Assembly (NCBI RefSeq): GCF_023973825.1
Contig: NC_090126.1
Location: forward strand, 930,001 to 994,000
Origin: Plasmodium brasilianum
Taxonomy: Eukaryota; Apicomplexa; Aconoidasida; Haemosporida; Plasmodiidae
Length of the DNA stretch: 64,000 bases
Direction: 5' to 3'
Made by a program: the position numbers and the translations under genes. Shown piece by piece: positions 11,379-21,944 of this stretch. Within the stretch, counting starts at the first letter, position 1. Every line of letters begins with the position of its first letter. Under the pieces are notes generated by a model. The model was not told where the DNA came from. It ran no database searches and worked only from the letters and a program-made list of their open reading frames with translations.

Positions 11379-12311
11379 ATGAATAAATATTTACTGTTGA
11401 ATTGTAATAAATGTAAACATTTTAATTGTGTTAAAAGGTTCAAGTGTTTAATTAATAATTCTATGGATGATAAAAACTTAAAATGGAGAACGACTAACGA
11501 GTCCTACTGTGAATATATACTAAGTCCAGAAGAGGAAAAAGACTTAAGAAAAAACCATTTATACATAATCTCAAGTAATGCTATAAATATAGACAAAAAT
11601 ATAATACATGAAAGTATTAAAAATTATAAGGAAAATAATAATATTTCTGCATATTATAAAAAATTAAATTCGAATTTAAATAATCTGAATAGTAAGAACA
11701 GTATTATTGTATATTATTATTTTAATTTTTTAAACGATTTTGTTCAAAAAATTATGGGAATTCCCATTATAAATTATCTTTATAATAATATATTTTTGAA
11801 ATATAGAATAAATATTCACACTTTTATTTCACCAATATATGAAAGAATAAACAATGAGGAATTGTTTTTAAAGTTTCATTTAAGTAAAAATGATGTTCGT
11901 GAAATAATGTATTTTTTATGTATACATGTATGGATATATTGCGCCAAGTTAAATATGATAAATAATAACCATTTGAAAATTTTATTATGGGAAAAGATAT
12001 GGGACTATTACAGAGCTTTACTTATAAAGTACAAAATTTCAGAATTTTGTTTTAATACTTACCTGATTAATATGCAAGAATATTCTTTAGGTTTTTGTAT
12101 TGGACTAGACGAATGTTTAGGCAAAGAATTTTATGCAGGAAATATATGCAACCTTATCTTTAATCATATTTATAACGAAAATGAACAATTTAAAAATTCG
12201 AAAGAACTAATAAATTTAACCATTTACTGTATAAGGATGTACCACTTTATTTGTCGCTTACCTGATGAAAATTTTATTAAAGCTAAATTTACATGGCCTG
12301 ACATGAAATAA
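11379..12311 (+). CDS. Ubiquinol-cytochrome c reductase assembly factor, CBP3/UQCC1-like
   Basis: This 310-residue single-exon protein matches the pattern of the cytochrome b-c1 chaperone domain (CBP3 in yeast, UQCC1 in humans) across its C-terminal half. It has HVWIYCAKL at 183-191, WEKIWDYYRALL at 204-215, QEYSLGFCIGLDECL at 233-247, and a final helix with RMYHFICRLPDENF at 286-299. In yeast and humans these factors bind newly made cytochrome b in mitochondria and help it enter complex III. The N-terminal 30 residues are basic and Cys/Asn-rich and could be a presequence; a second Met at residue 29 (11463) is an alternative start. Assignment is by motif order only. The neighbouring Era and the COX15 and MAM33 genes further on are also organellar. 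Confidence 0.72.
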   Translation: MNKYLLLNCNKCKHFNCVKRFKCLINNSMDDKNLKWRTTNESYCEYILSPEEEKDLRKNHLYIISSNAINIDKNIIHESIKNYKENNNISAYYKKLNSNLNNLNSKNSIIVYYYFNFLNDFVQKIMGIPIINYLYNNIFLKYRINIHTFISPIYERINNEELFLKFHLSKNDVREIMYFLCIHVWIYCAKLNMINNNHLKILLWEKIWDYYRALLIKYKISEFCFNTYLINMQEYSLGFCIGLDECLGKEFYAGNICNLIFNHIYNENEQFKNSKELINLTIYCIRMYHFICRLPDENFIKAKFTWPDMK

Positions 12312-12765
12312 TTTTTCATAATTTTATAATGTCGCGTAGTTTTATTATTTAGCATAATTTTAAAATATTTTATTATTTAATATAATTTTACAATTTTTTT
12401 TTTTTTTCTTTTTTTTTTTTTGTACTTGTAGTTGGCCATTTATTTTTCATTTTAAAAACTTACCAAATAAGAGATTACGTTAAGTATTTAATGATAGGGT
12501 TGGAGGGGGGAATAAGTTTAAAAAAAATTTATACTTTTTCATACTAATGCAAGAACAAAAAAAATAAAATAATATAGTATAATACATTAAATGAAAATAA
12601 GAAAAAAAATTATTTATACAATCAAGTAGCTACTTCAACATGAGCAACGGAAACCCCAAAGTAAAATGCATTGTGCATGTATTTTTATATTCACCTAATT
12701 ACATGATTATATACACGTGTTAATATATTTACGTCCTTATGTGCGCATTTGTGTGTGTATAGCTT
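12312..12765. other. Convergent 3' intergenic region
   Basis: About 450 bases separate the 3' ends of the CBP3-like (plus) and Era (minus) genes. The stretch contains long T runs near 12393-12421 and otherwise unremarkable AT-rich sequence that should hold both 3' UTRs and polyadenylation sites. Confidence 0.5.
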
Positions 12766-14394
12766 TTACACGTTGACAGACTTTACATGAATGTGTACGT
12801 ACACATTTTGGTCCCACAATTTAGTCAATTTATAAGATACATTTTTTCGCATATTAATTATTAGCTTGTTGTGTACACCACAAATCATCTTGGCTACTTT
12901 TGCACTTTTCACTATGATTTGATATTCAATTATAAGACAGTTATTTAAGTTAACACACCATGATAACATATGATGTTTAATTTTATAAGGAACATCTTTA
13001 TTAAACCAGCAATATAAGTAAGTATTTATTAGCTGTTCAACAATTTGTACTTTGCTTAAAGTAGTATTTGTATCTTTGGGATATACCCAAAATTGATTTT
13101 TTGCTTTATGTTTTATTATATAATCTAGTAATTCTTCAATTCCTTTATTATATTTAGCAGATATAAAAAATATATTATCAAAATTTCCATTATTCATAAA
13201 TTCTTTGGCTCTTGCATTAGCCCATTTATTATGTGTACATAAATCTACTTTATTTAATACTAATATTACAGGAGGGATAACTTGTTTTCTTTCAGCATTA
13301 ATCACGTTATTTTTTGTGTGCATGGTGTTGTGTTGATATGATTCAATTATTTTTTTTCTATTTTCAAATAAATTTTTTTTAACACTCTTATCATTATATT
13401 TGGAATCCATTTCCATTGTACTGGAAAAATATTCAATAAACTTCTCATCTTTCTTTTTCTGATCATCATTTTCATTTACTAAAAAATCCCCCATATTTGG
13501 ATTGCCCCAATAGTTATTCTCATTGTCATGTGGGATTTTATCATTTTGTTCAAATTCGTTTTCATCATAGTTATTAACATCATATTGGTTGAAATTTTCT
13601 TTATATTTATCATTATCACTGTATAGTACACTTGAAGGAGGGTTTCTTTCCGCTCCACAATAGCCTTGGTTCCCACTTCCACTCTCATTACAGTTCTCAC
13701 TTTCACTCTCACTGTCACTGCAATATGGTACTACATTTTTTGGTGCTAACATTCGAACTATATTAAGAATGTCATACGTTGGACGTTTTACTGTGTCTGC
13801 AATAAATAAAATGAGGTCTGCTTCTTCATACCCCTTCCAAGCATAACTCACCAATTCTTTACAAAAGTTTTTTTTTTTATGAGATGGAATAATACCAGGG
13901 GCGTCAATAAATATTAGCTGAACATTATCCTTAGTATATACTCCCTTTATATCTTGTTTGGTTGTATTAATTTTTGGTGAAACTGCTGAAATGGTTTTGT
14001 TAAGTATTGAATTTAATAGAGAACTTTTACCTGCATTTGGTGCACCTATTAGAGCAATTTTAAGAAATTTCGGATTTTCTGGTTGTTCTGGTATTTTCCA
14101 TGTATTAATATAAGCACTTTTCGGTATTACTCCTCGAGTTATATTAGGTGGGTAGTATTTACTTTCTTTTTTTTTATTTTCCTCTTTTCTTTCTTCATCC
14201 GCATTTACTTGGCTTATTTTTAATTCATTAGAATGTGGTTTTGCTCTTATGTATCTTTCTAATATAGAAAAATTACGAACAGATAAAAAAAAAATTCCCC
14301 ATCTGCTGTTTGGTCCTACTAGGCCAGGAAAGCACATATTTCTTATTATCTTAGTACTTATATTAGTATTTACATTAGGCATACACCGATGCAT
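12766..14394 (-). CDS. Era-family GTPase, probably organellar
   Basis: The protein is 542 residues long. GTPase motifs appear in order: G1 GAPNAGKS at 117-124, G2 threonines at 144-145 (INTTKQD), G3 DAPG at 164-167, G4 NKVD at 381-384 and G5 SAK at 412-414. A C-terminal region (about 465-540) aligns with the type II KH domain of Era, which in bacteria and mitochondria binds the 3' end of small-subunit rRNA during ribosome assembly. The Arg-rich, Asp/Glu-poor first 50 residues suggest mitochondrial or apicoplast targeting, but I cannot decide which. An acidic Asn/Ser/Glu-rich insert of about 150 residues (222-370) lies between G3 and G4. The KH GXXG loop reads G-V-H-N, so its last glycine is missing. 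The protein ends directly after the last KH strand. Confidence 0.9.
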   Translation of the reverse strand: MHRCMPNVNTNISTKIIRNMCFPGLVGPNSRWGIFFLSVRNFSILERYIRAKPHSNELKISQVNADEERKEENKKKESKYYPPNITRGVIPKSAYINTWKIPEQPENPKFLKIALIGAPNAGKSSLLNSILNKTISAVSPKINTTKQDIKGVYTKDNVQLIFIDAPGIIPSHKKKNFCKELVSYAWKGYEEADLILFIADTVKRPTYDILNIVRMLAPKNVVPYCSDSESESENCNESGSGNQGYCGAERNPPSSVLYSDNDKYKENFNQYDVNNYDENEFEQNDKIPHDNENNYWGNPNMGDFLVNENDDQKKKDEKFIEYFSSTMEMDSKYNDKSVKKNLFENRKKIIESYQHNTMHTKNNVINAERKQVIPPVILVLNKVDLCTHNKWANARAKEFMNNGNFDNIFFISAKYNKGIEELLDYIIKHKAKNQFWVYPKDTNTTLSKVQIVEQLINTYLYCWFNKDVPYKIKHHMLSWCVNLNNCLIIEYQIIVKSAKVAKMICGVHNKLIINMRKNVSYKLTKLWDQNVYVHIHVKSVNV

Positions 14395-15546
14395 AAGAAA
14401 TAACTCCAGGTGTCATTTTAATACAGCCATAAAACTATAAAGAAAGAATAACTCATTTGTTCAGTTTTTTCTCCTATGTAGAAAATTTCTATATATACCC
14501 AATTTTTTTTTTTTTTCTTTCTTAAAACTGCTTGTAAATATATCAGCTCATCTGCACAGTTAAAGGGTTAGTACAATTTTATCAACACATCCGCCAAATG
14601 ATACTAATAATACGCGAAAAGCTGTGAGTTTTTTTTTTTTTTTTTTTTTTTTTTTCCCTTCTTTACTAGGTGTATATTGCATATATTGTGTGTTTTAAAA
14701 ATGAATGAAATGATTTAGCCGTAAATGATATACTACGACATTCACGTGTTAAAAAAAAAAAAAAGAAAAGGGAAAAATTGATAAATTGGTTAGCTGCCAA
14801 ACCTCTTAACCTATTAATTGGCTAATTGATTAATTGTAAAAAGTGCCTTTTATAAAATGAAGCCTGAACTTGTTAAGAAAAAAAATTTCTTTTTTTAATT
14901 TTATAAAAGTTCGTTATACCACATAAATTATGCATAAAAAAGTTTGTAGATTTTGTGTATAGTTAAAATATGGTAAGAAATATTTTAAGATGAATAACCA
15001 CCAATAACATTTGTTAAATGACGCAATCGCTTAACTGTTCTGTTGAGAATGGAAACTTATATTTAAAAAAAATTAGCAATAATTACAACATATCGCGTTA
15101 CTATCTCGAGTAGAACAAAATGGTATACTATAAAAATGAAATTAAAACGTTCATAAATAATTTATTCTACTACCATTATATATTTTAAAAACATTTAAAC
15201 AGGACAATGTTATGCTTTTAACACATAACAAGAGAATGAAGTTTTTCAGAAGGGTAAGAAAAGAATGTGTACGGGTATATACATAAATGCATATATATAT
15301 ATATATATATATGTATAATTGTTCATTTTTTTTTTATAGTAAAGGCATTCAGTTTTAATTTAACCAAAATGTATGAATAGACCTGGGTTATTTTAATCTA
15401 TATATAAGGATGTTATTTTTGACCTTGCGAATATAATCTCAAAATGCATTTTACGGAAAATAAGGGATAATAAAGGAGAATTAAAATTATTTAAACTGTA
15501 AAAATATATATATAAGGGAGGACAGAAATAAAAAGGAAGGGAATAA
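14395..15546. promoter_or_regulatory. Intergenic region upstream of the Era-like gene
   Basis: About 1.15 kb should contain the Era promoter. T tracts lie at about 14501-14517 and 14629-14655, an A tract near 14750 and a TA microsatellite near 15292-15312. No coding signal was seen apart from the candidate that starts to the right. Confidence 0.45.
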
Positions 15547-16024
15547 ATGAAAAACGAAATATACATGGATAACATTTTATACGGTAAAAAGATGAATCTT
15601 CTTTTTTTCCTTTCTTCTTTTGTTCTTATTTCAAATGGCACGCGAGTACCAAAAAATATACTTAAAGAACAATTTTTATTTTATACCAAAAACCTTTTTT
15701 GTATGTATGTAGGGAAAGGAAAAAGGAACTTCAACAACTACATGAACTGTTTTATAAACTCATTAAAACATTCGTTTAATTTCCTATGTATGCAATTGTA
15801 AGTTCACTGTTATCTATATAAGGAATAATAAAAATTTAAATTTTACATATGATATATAATTCTTAAAGTTTTTACTTAATTAGTATTACTTTATACATCC
15901 TTAATTACTCCTTTTCAATATTTCTTTGCAAATTTCTTTTCACTATTATAATACGAAAATATTTTCTTTTCTTAAACAGAGATTTGCTCGTATACATAGA
16001 TACATACTCATTTAATTGTTTATA
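15547..16024 (+). other. Candidate small secreted-protein gene (two possible exons)
   Basis: A frame from ATG 15547 (or the better-placed ATG at 15592) encodes a hydrophobic leader, MNLLFFLSSFVLISNGTR, that looks like a signal peptide. A Lys/Asn/Phe-rich basic stretch follows. It runs into a perfect GTAAGT donor at 15799. A pyrimidine-rich acceptor at 15979 defines a 181-base intron, and the joined frame ends at a stop near 16022-16024, giving about 84-99 residues depending on the start. Base composition is less AT-rich than the flanks. The sequence matches no family I recognise. It could be a first exon of a longer apicoplast-targeted protein, or chance. Confidence 0.25.
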
Positions 16025-16097
16025 AAAATTTGCTTAAATTTCTTATGTTGAACATTAAAAAACGGAGTTACACCCCAAAAAAGTTACGTTTTTTTTT

Positions 16098-16298
16098 CTT
16101 TTTTTTCATTTTTCCTTTTTCTTCATTTTTCCTTTCTTTTCTTCATTTTTCCTTTCTTTTCTTCATTTTTCCTTTCTTTTCTTCATTTTTCCTTTCTTTT
16201 CTTCATTTTTCCTTTCTTTTCTTCATTTTTCCTTTCTTTTCTTCATTTTTCCTTTCTTTTCTTCATTTTTCCTTTCTTTTCTTCATTTTTCCTTTTTT
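16098..16298. repeat. 20-bp polypyrimidine tandem repeat
   Basis: About nine nearly perfect copies of a 20-base unit (TTTTCTTCATTTTTCCTTTC) lie in tandem. Nearly every base on the plus strand is a pyrimidine, interrupted once per unit by a single A. The unit length is not a multiple of three, and the array does not look coding. It falls between the two small candidate genes. Confidence 0.9.
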
Positions 16299-16529
16299 TT
16301 CCTTTATTTTATTTTTTGCACCAAAATGATAATTTTGTTTCTGTTTGAAGCACTTCACGGGTTAATGGCACATGTATGGAATGAAATCTAAACGTATATA
16401 ATTACATATATTTATGAATAACTATGCACATATTCAAGTACACATTTAAGCATATATTTTATTTATTTTTAATTTTTAATTTTTTTTTTTTTTTTTTTTA
16501 CATACAATGTATTTTTCTTAGTAGTATTT

Positions 16530-17315
16530 ATGACTGTATTTATTCTAAATGAATACAGAAAAAAATTTCGTGTTTATGCCAATATAAAGATTATAATTGA
16601 AGCACTAAAAAAAAAAAAGAAAAAACATGTCAGCACTTATTTGTTGATGGTATAACCTTCTGTGATCAAAAAAAAATAAACCTCTCAAATGAAAGTTGTA
16701 TACATATATATATAAATATATATATATATACATATATATTTATTTATGTACTATTTAATTTTTTCATATAGGGAGAACCATTTGAAAAGGAAATAATTGC
16801 AGTGAGTATATGAACAATTTTTTACTTTTGTACTTTTTCATATATAAATATTCTGCTAAATTAATGCTGCTAATATTGATACAAAAAGGATAACATATTT
16901 TGTATCGTACATATATCCGTACGGCAATGAAATATTGTAGTTCATATGAATATGTAATGTATATATATAAATGCATATAATGCATGTGTATAAATTTGTA
17001 AAAATTTGTGGAGTAAAAAAATATAGCGCATTTCATATGTAGATTCCAATTTAACGTCATATAATAGATAACTTTAATTTGAACATATTTTTGCCATTAC
17101 ATACATGTACTTATGCACGTATGTATGTATATATGTAGATATGAAAATATACACACCTTTTTTTCTTTTAAATTATAAAATTTTTCTTTTTTCATATTTC
17201 TGATTTAATTAATTTTTTTTTTTTTTTGTTTGTTTGTTATATTTACCGAATGATGATATTTTATATTTATTTGTTTTTTTTCATTTAGCACGTTTTACAA
17301 TTTTTTAAAACTTAA
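16530..17315 (+). other. Candidate 58-residue three-exon gene
   Basis: ATG 16530 opens a 40-codon exon (16530-16649, beginning MTVFILNEYRKKFRVYANIK) that ends at a GTATAA donor. Exon 16772-16801 (GEPFEKEIIA) is flanked by CATATAG and GTGAGT. Exon 17289-17315 (HVLQFFKT, stop) follows a TTTCATTTAG acceptor. All junctions are phase 0 and the joined peptide looks like a soluble helical protein. Each exon is short, so chance cannot be excluded. It might instead form the 3' part of the signal-peptide candidate just upstream. Confidence 0.22.
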
Positions 17316-17850
17316 TCATATTTATTTTACTCTTGTACATATACCTATTAAGTACGTACTTATATGATATACACATAAGTACTTGCATATATAAATATAT
17401 ACATATATATATAAATATACATGTATACATTTATTTGTACTCTTACATATGTAACATAATAAGTTTTAAATTGCAAAAGAAAAAGAGAACGGTAAAAATA
17501 GTGAGGTGCGTTTTTTGCAAAAACAGATTAATTAATAAGGGAAAAAAAAAAATACATAAAATACACAAAATATATACAATATATACAAAATATACGATAT
17601 ATACAAAATATATATATGAAGTGCACATCGCGCTTGTTTGACACATACCTACCCCTGCGTATGTATGCACTTATTTCTGTACACTCCGTTACATATAACA
17701 ATTTAAGTGAACAAGGAGTAAGTGCAAAGGAGTAATAAATTTTCACCAGTTACGTGTACATATATATATATATGTGTGTATGTACATGTATGCATATGCA
17801 TGTGTGTATATATGCGTGCGTATGTGCATGTGTGAGCTCGGGGAGATAAA
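17316..17850. promoter_or_regulatory. Upstream region of the ataxin-2-like gene
   Basis: The 535 bases before the ATG at 17851 contain AAAATATATAC-type repeats (about 17560-17620). A run of alternating CATG/TGTA/GTGT motifs spans 17755-17835, ending about 15 bases from the start codon. The region presumably holds the promoter and 5' UTR. Confidence 0.4.
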
Positions 17851-18937
17851 ATGAAAAAGAGCGAAAGCGGTAATTCACAAGATATGCATCTTAAAAATGT
17901 AAATCAAGAGAGGCTAGCACATGTTATGGCATGTCTGATTGGAAATGAAGTGAATGTACATATGAAAGATGGAAATGAAATAAGGGGGTTATTTCATGCG
18001 TATAATTCTACACTAAAAGAAGATAAAAAACAAGTAGATATATCACTAAACTTTGCGAGAGTTTTACCAAAAGATGAAAAAGTGAGTGGTCCAATTAATA
18101 AGGCAATGATAATTCCAGAAAATTTATATACAATAATTGTAGGTAAAAATATAAAGCTGGATTTAAAAGATCCAGATGAAGTTAAAAATCTAAATGAAAA
18201 ATTTAAATTAGATGGAGATATATCGGAAAAAAAAAAAAAGTTCAATTCTAGTATAGTTAATAGAGAATTAAAAAGATGGGTTTGTGACAGTAATGATTTT
18301 GATGATAGTAAATTAAAGTTAGATGAAGAGAATATAAATGAACCATGGGATCAATTTGAACATAATAGAAAATTATATGGAGTTACAACTACATATAAAG
18401 AAGAAATATATACAACCAATTTAGATATTAATAAAATACCACAATATGTAAAAGTTCATGCAGACAAAATTGCAAAGGAATTAGAGTATAGGGGAATACA
18501 TCTTGACCCTGAAGATGCTGAAAGAGATAATAAAGACTTAGATGAAGAAGATTTATTTGGAGCAGTCAGACAGAATAAAGAAAAATTTACAAAAAATCAA
18601 AAATTTAAAAAGGAAGAAAACAAATATAAACAAAATCAAGCAAAATCAAATCAATTCACCATTAAAGACTTAAAGGAAAAAATTCAATTAGTCAAAAAGG
18701 AAAATGAAAAAAAATATCCAAGTAAAAAAGTTTAACATATTGCAACCTAGTTTTATAATATTATGATTTATGTATGTGCCAGATCTCGTGTCTACTCAGT
18801 TGTGTATACATGTGTATGTATACATATATATATTCGTAAATTCCCAATTTTATACCTTATGAGAAAAAAAAAAAGAAAAAGAAAAAGAAAAAATCACATA
18901 AGCGATTCTTCCAGCAGCAACTTATATATATTCGCGC

Positions 18938-18970
<33 letters not shown>

Positions 18971-19305
18971 GCAATTGTACGCTTTGTTCATTTTGTACCT
19001 TTTTTTTTTTTTTTTCCTTTTTTTCCATGTAAAGCAAATAAGCAAAAAAAAATAAATTTTTCTATATCTTCATCAAATGATGAAAATAATTCTAGCAATA
19101 GAAAAAATAAAGTTTCATCAAAAAAACCAGTTAACAAAAATTCTGATTTTATTGTAAGATTTGAGTATATAAAATGTGTGTTTTATTTTTTACGTATTTT
19201 TTGTTTTCTATGCATCCTTGTGTTTATCCTTATGTTTGTGAGTTACTGTATCATTTACGTTGTGATTTTACATATTCGTTCGCGTATACGTGCATACATA
19301 CATAA

Positions 19306-19353
<48 letters not shown>

Positions 19354-20700
19354 GTTTATGTTCATATTGCTCATGTGCTCCAATCCATTTTCAGGGAATT
19401 AATGCCTTAAATTTGGAACCTGCCTTGCCAAAACTGGACGACAAAACTAGAATTGAATGGATTATGTTCAAAAATAAAACGAAAAATAAATCGTCAAACA
19501 AAAAAGACAAATCGACGGAAAAGCAAGAATTTATAACGGCATCCAGAGAGTTTAATGAAAAGCTAACCAAGTAATGAAAAAATTCGAGGCTTTGAAATTG
19601 TTCACACATATATGTAGATATATGCTTTTATGTATATTTATGTGTGTGCATATTTTATTGCTGCATGGGTTATATTATTGTGCAAGGATTACACCTTCGT
19701 AAGACCCCGTGGGATTACATGATTTGTATATACAACAAGCAGCTCAATGGTACATATCTCTTGTTCATGATTTTTAGTAAAATGAATTTAAATGCAAAGA
19801 TGTCTAATACAAAACTAAATAAAGGTTACGCAGTATTGAATCAGTTTTATATTGACAATCAGAAGAATGAGTCTAGCATAACAGGTTATGTGACCATAAC
19901 AAGCTATTCGCTATTATTTCGTATATATAAATACTTACAAGTATTTATGTATAAATATATATTGTACATATATATATGTATAATTTTTTTTTTTTTTTTT
20001 GCGTTCAAATTATTATCGCTGTTTTATTTTTAATACCCCCTATTTTTTTTTACATTTTTACAGAAAAGGTAAAATATAACAACACGCATGAGACAGGTAA
20101 ACGATGATACAATTTATGACAAGAATTTTAGTACTTCATGTTAGATAAAAATTTTTTTTTTTTTTTACTTTTTTTTTTTTACTTTTTTTTTTTTACCTTT
20201 TGATTTTTTTTTTCTTCCCCCCTCCCCCACGTATAGATGAAAATAAAATGCAGGGAAATGGAAGTGTGTTAAATATTAATAACATGAATTATAACAAGTC
20301 AAATGTTAATACAAATGCAGTGTTAAACAATTCCAATATGCATCCATATGATGCTTACGTTTTAAATTATAACAACTTTAATGCCATGAAAAATAATATG
20401 ATTGGCCACATGGGTGAGAGAACATAACTTGCACACAAATATGCACGTAAATATGCTCATATATATAAATGTATATATATGTGTGTGTATGTTTATATAT
20501 ATATATATAACTCGTTTAGCAAATCCCCCTGTTTTGTTACACGTCATATATATTATTTATCCGTGAAACAGATTATTATCAAAATGTGACCCAATTACCA
20601 GACGCACAAAATCAAAAGTATCCTTATGCCCATCCAAATTTTTACAAAAATGGGGGAGTGAGACCACCATATGTAAGGAGTACATATATACATATAAGTG

Positions 20701-20753
<53 letters not shown>

Positions 20754-21944
20754 AGTGTACACGTGAGTATGCATATAATGTTGCTTGTTATTACTTAAAG
20801 TTTATAATTTTATTATTTTATTTTTTTTTTTTTTCATTATCAATATCATATGACTGTTGATCAATCATGAGCTATTACATGTATATATGTTTGCATGTAG
20901 ATGTACGTAATTTCATATATGTATACATTTAAACGACGGTGTAATGTGATATAATGTGTATTAATTCGTGGATTTTTTTTTTTTTTAGCAAAATATGAAT
21001 TTAGATATGATGCTAAATAAATTTCATAATTCCATGAACAACATCCCTAGTAAAGGCCATGCTCATCAGAAGTCAAATAGTGAACTATGCCCTTTTCCAG
21101 TTGTAAGTTACTACCAAGCAGTCATTACCTTTTTTTAAGGCATCATGTGCATGTATTTATATATGTGAGCATTCATGTATTTATGTATTCATTTGTGCAC
21201 ATGATCATTCCTTTTTTATGTTTGGTGCAGAAAGCTGCTGCATCGAAGCACTTGTTCGATAAATTAATAAGTAACGCATTGAGACTCTCAGAAGAAGAAG
21301 ACTATGTAAATAGTCCCCTTGAATTTAACAGTACTCAAAAATTAAGTTATAGAAATATATTAGGAGAAATAGCATCATTAGATTCTATAAACTCTTGTCA
21401 AGAAGCCAATAACTTTTCGAATAATATACCCATGCAACAGAATATATCAAATGTTTTAGTTAATTTTCCATTTATACCTATTATGAACCCCGCAGTGAAT
21501 AATCGTTTTTTAGAGAATCCCCATTATTTAAGTCCATATTTTCGTAATTATTATCCGAATAATTCTACTCCAGTAAATACAAATAACGCCTATTTTTTTA
21601 ATATGCCCTTAACAAATGTTGATGTAAATTATTCATCAAATAAAAATATGAATTTATACCCTCCAAGAAATCTACATGCGCAAAACTCGCATATAAATTT
21701 TCCAATACCCTCTCATATATCATCAAATATAAATTATGCAGTAAATAACAATAATTCTTTAAATATAATAAGTAATTCAAATGCCCCTAATCCAAATTTA
21801 AACATTCCCCCCTATGTACCTGAATTTGTTCATATGAATATGCAAAAATATCCCAATCATCAGTCAGTACCTGTTCCTTTTTTTCCCCAATATCAGTATC
21901 AAAATTATTATACATCACCCACACATGGAATGAATAACGCGTAA
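17851..21944 (+). CDS. Ataxin-2-like RNA-binding protein, nine exons
   Basis: Exons: 17851-18721, 19035-19153, 19395-19570, 19778-19884, 20064-20096, 20237-20413, 20572-20672, 20989-21102 and 21231-21944. Each junction has GT and AG and all phases agree, giving 2412 nt and 803 residues. The N-terminus is an ataxin-2-type Lsm fold (residues about 14-95, with HVMACLIGNEVNVHMKDGNE and the RGLFHAYN strand). An LsmAD follows at about 165-215 (YGVTTTYKEEIYTTNLD). Exon 3 carries a conserved-looking LNLEPALPKL patch (335-344). The rest is Asn-, Tyr- and Pro-rich. A PAM2-like LNIPPYVPEF (756-765) could contact poly(A)-binding protein. Ataxin-2 family proteins regulate mRNA stability and translation and join stress granules. 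Introns are 128-316 bases and several hold TA or T tracts. Exon 5 is only 33 nt. Confidence 0.88.

Noticed and set aside
15393..15641. 82-codon minus-strand frame
   Set aside because: It overlaps the candidate signal-peptide exon in antisense. It is Phe/Tyr/Ile-rich with no splice context or family pattern.
16030..16329. 99-codon Phe/Ser-rich open frame
   Set aside because: It is a translation of the 20-bp polypyrimidine array. The repeat length is not a multiple of three and the residues follow the repeat, not a protein pattern.
21598..21780. Antisense 60-codon frame in the last ataxin-2-like exon
   Set aside because: It lies opposite a well-supported exon and shows no independent signal.
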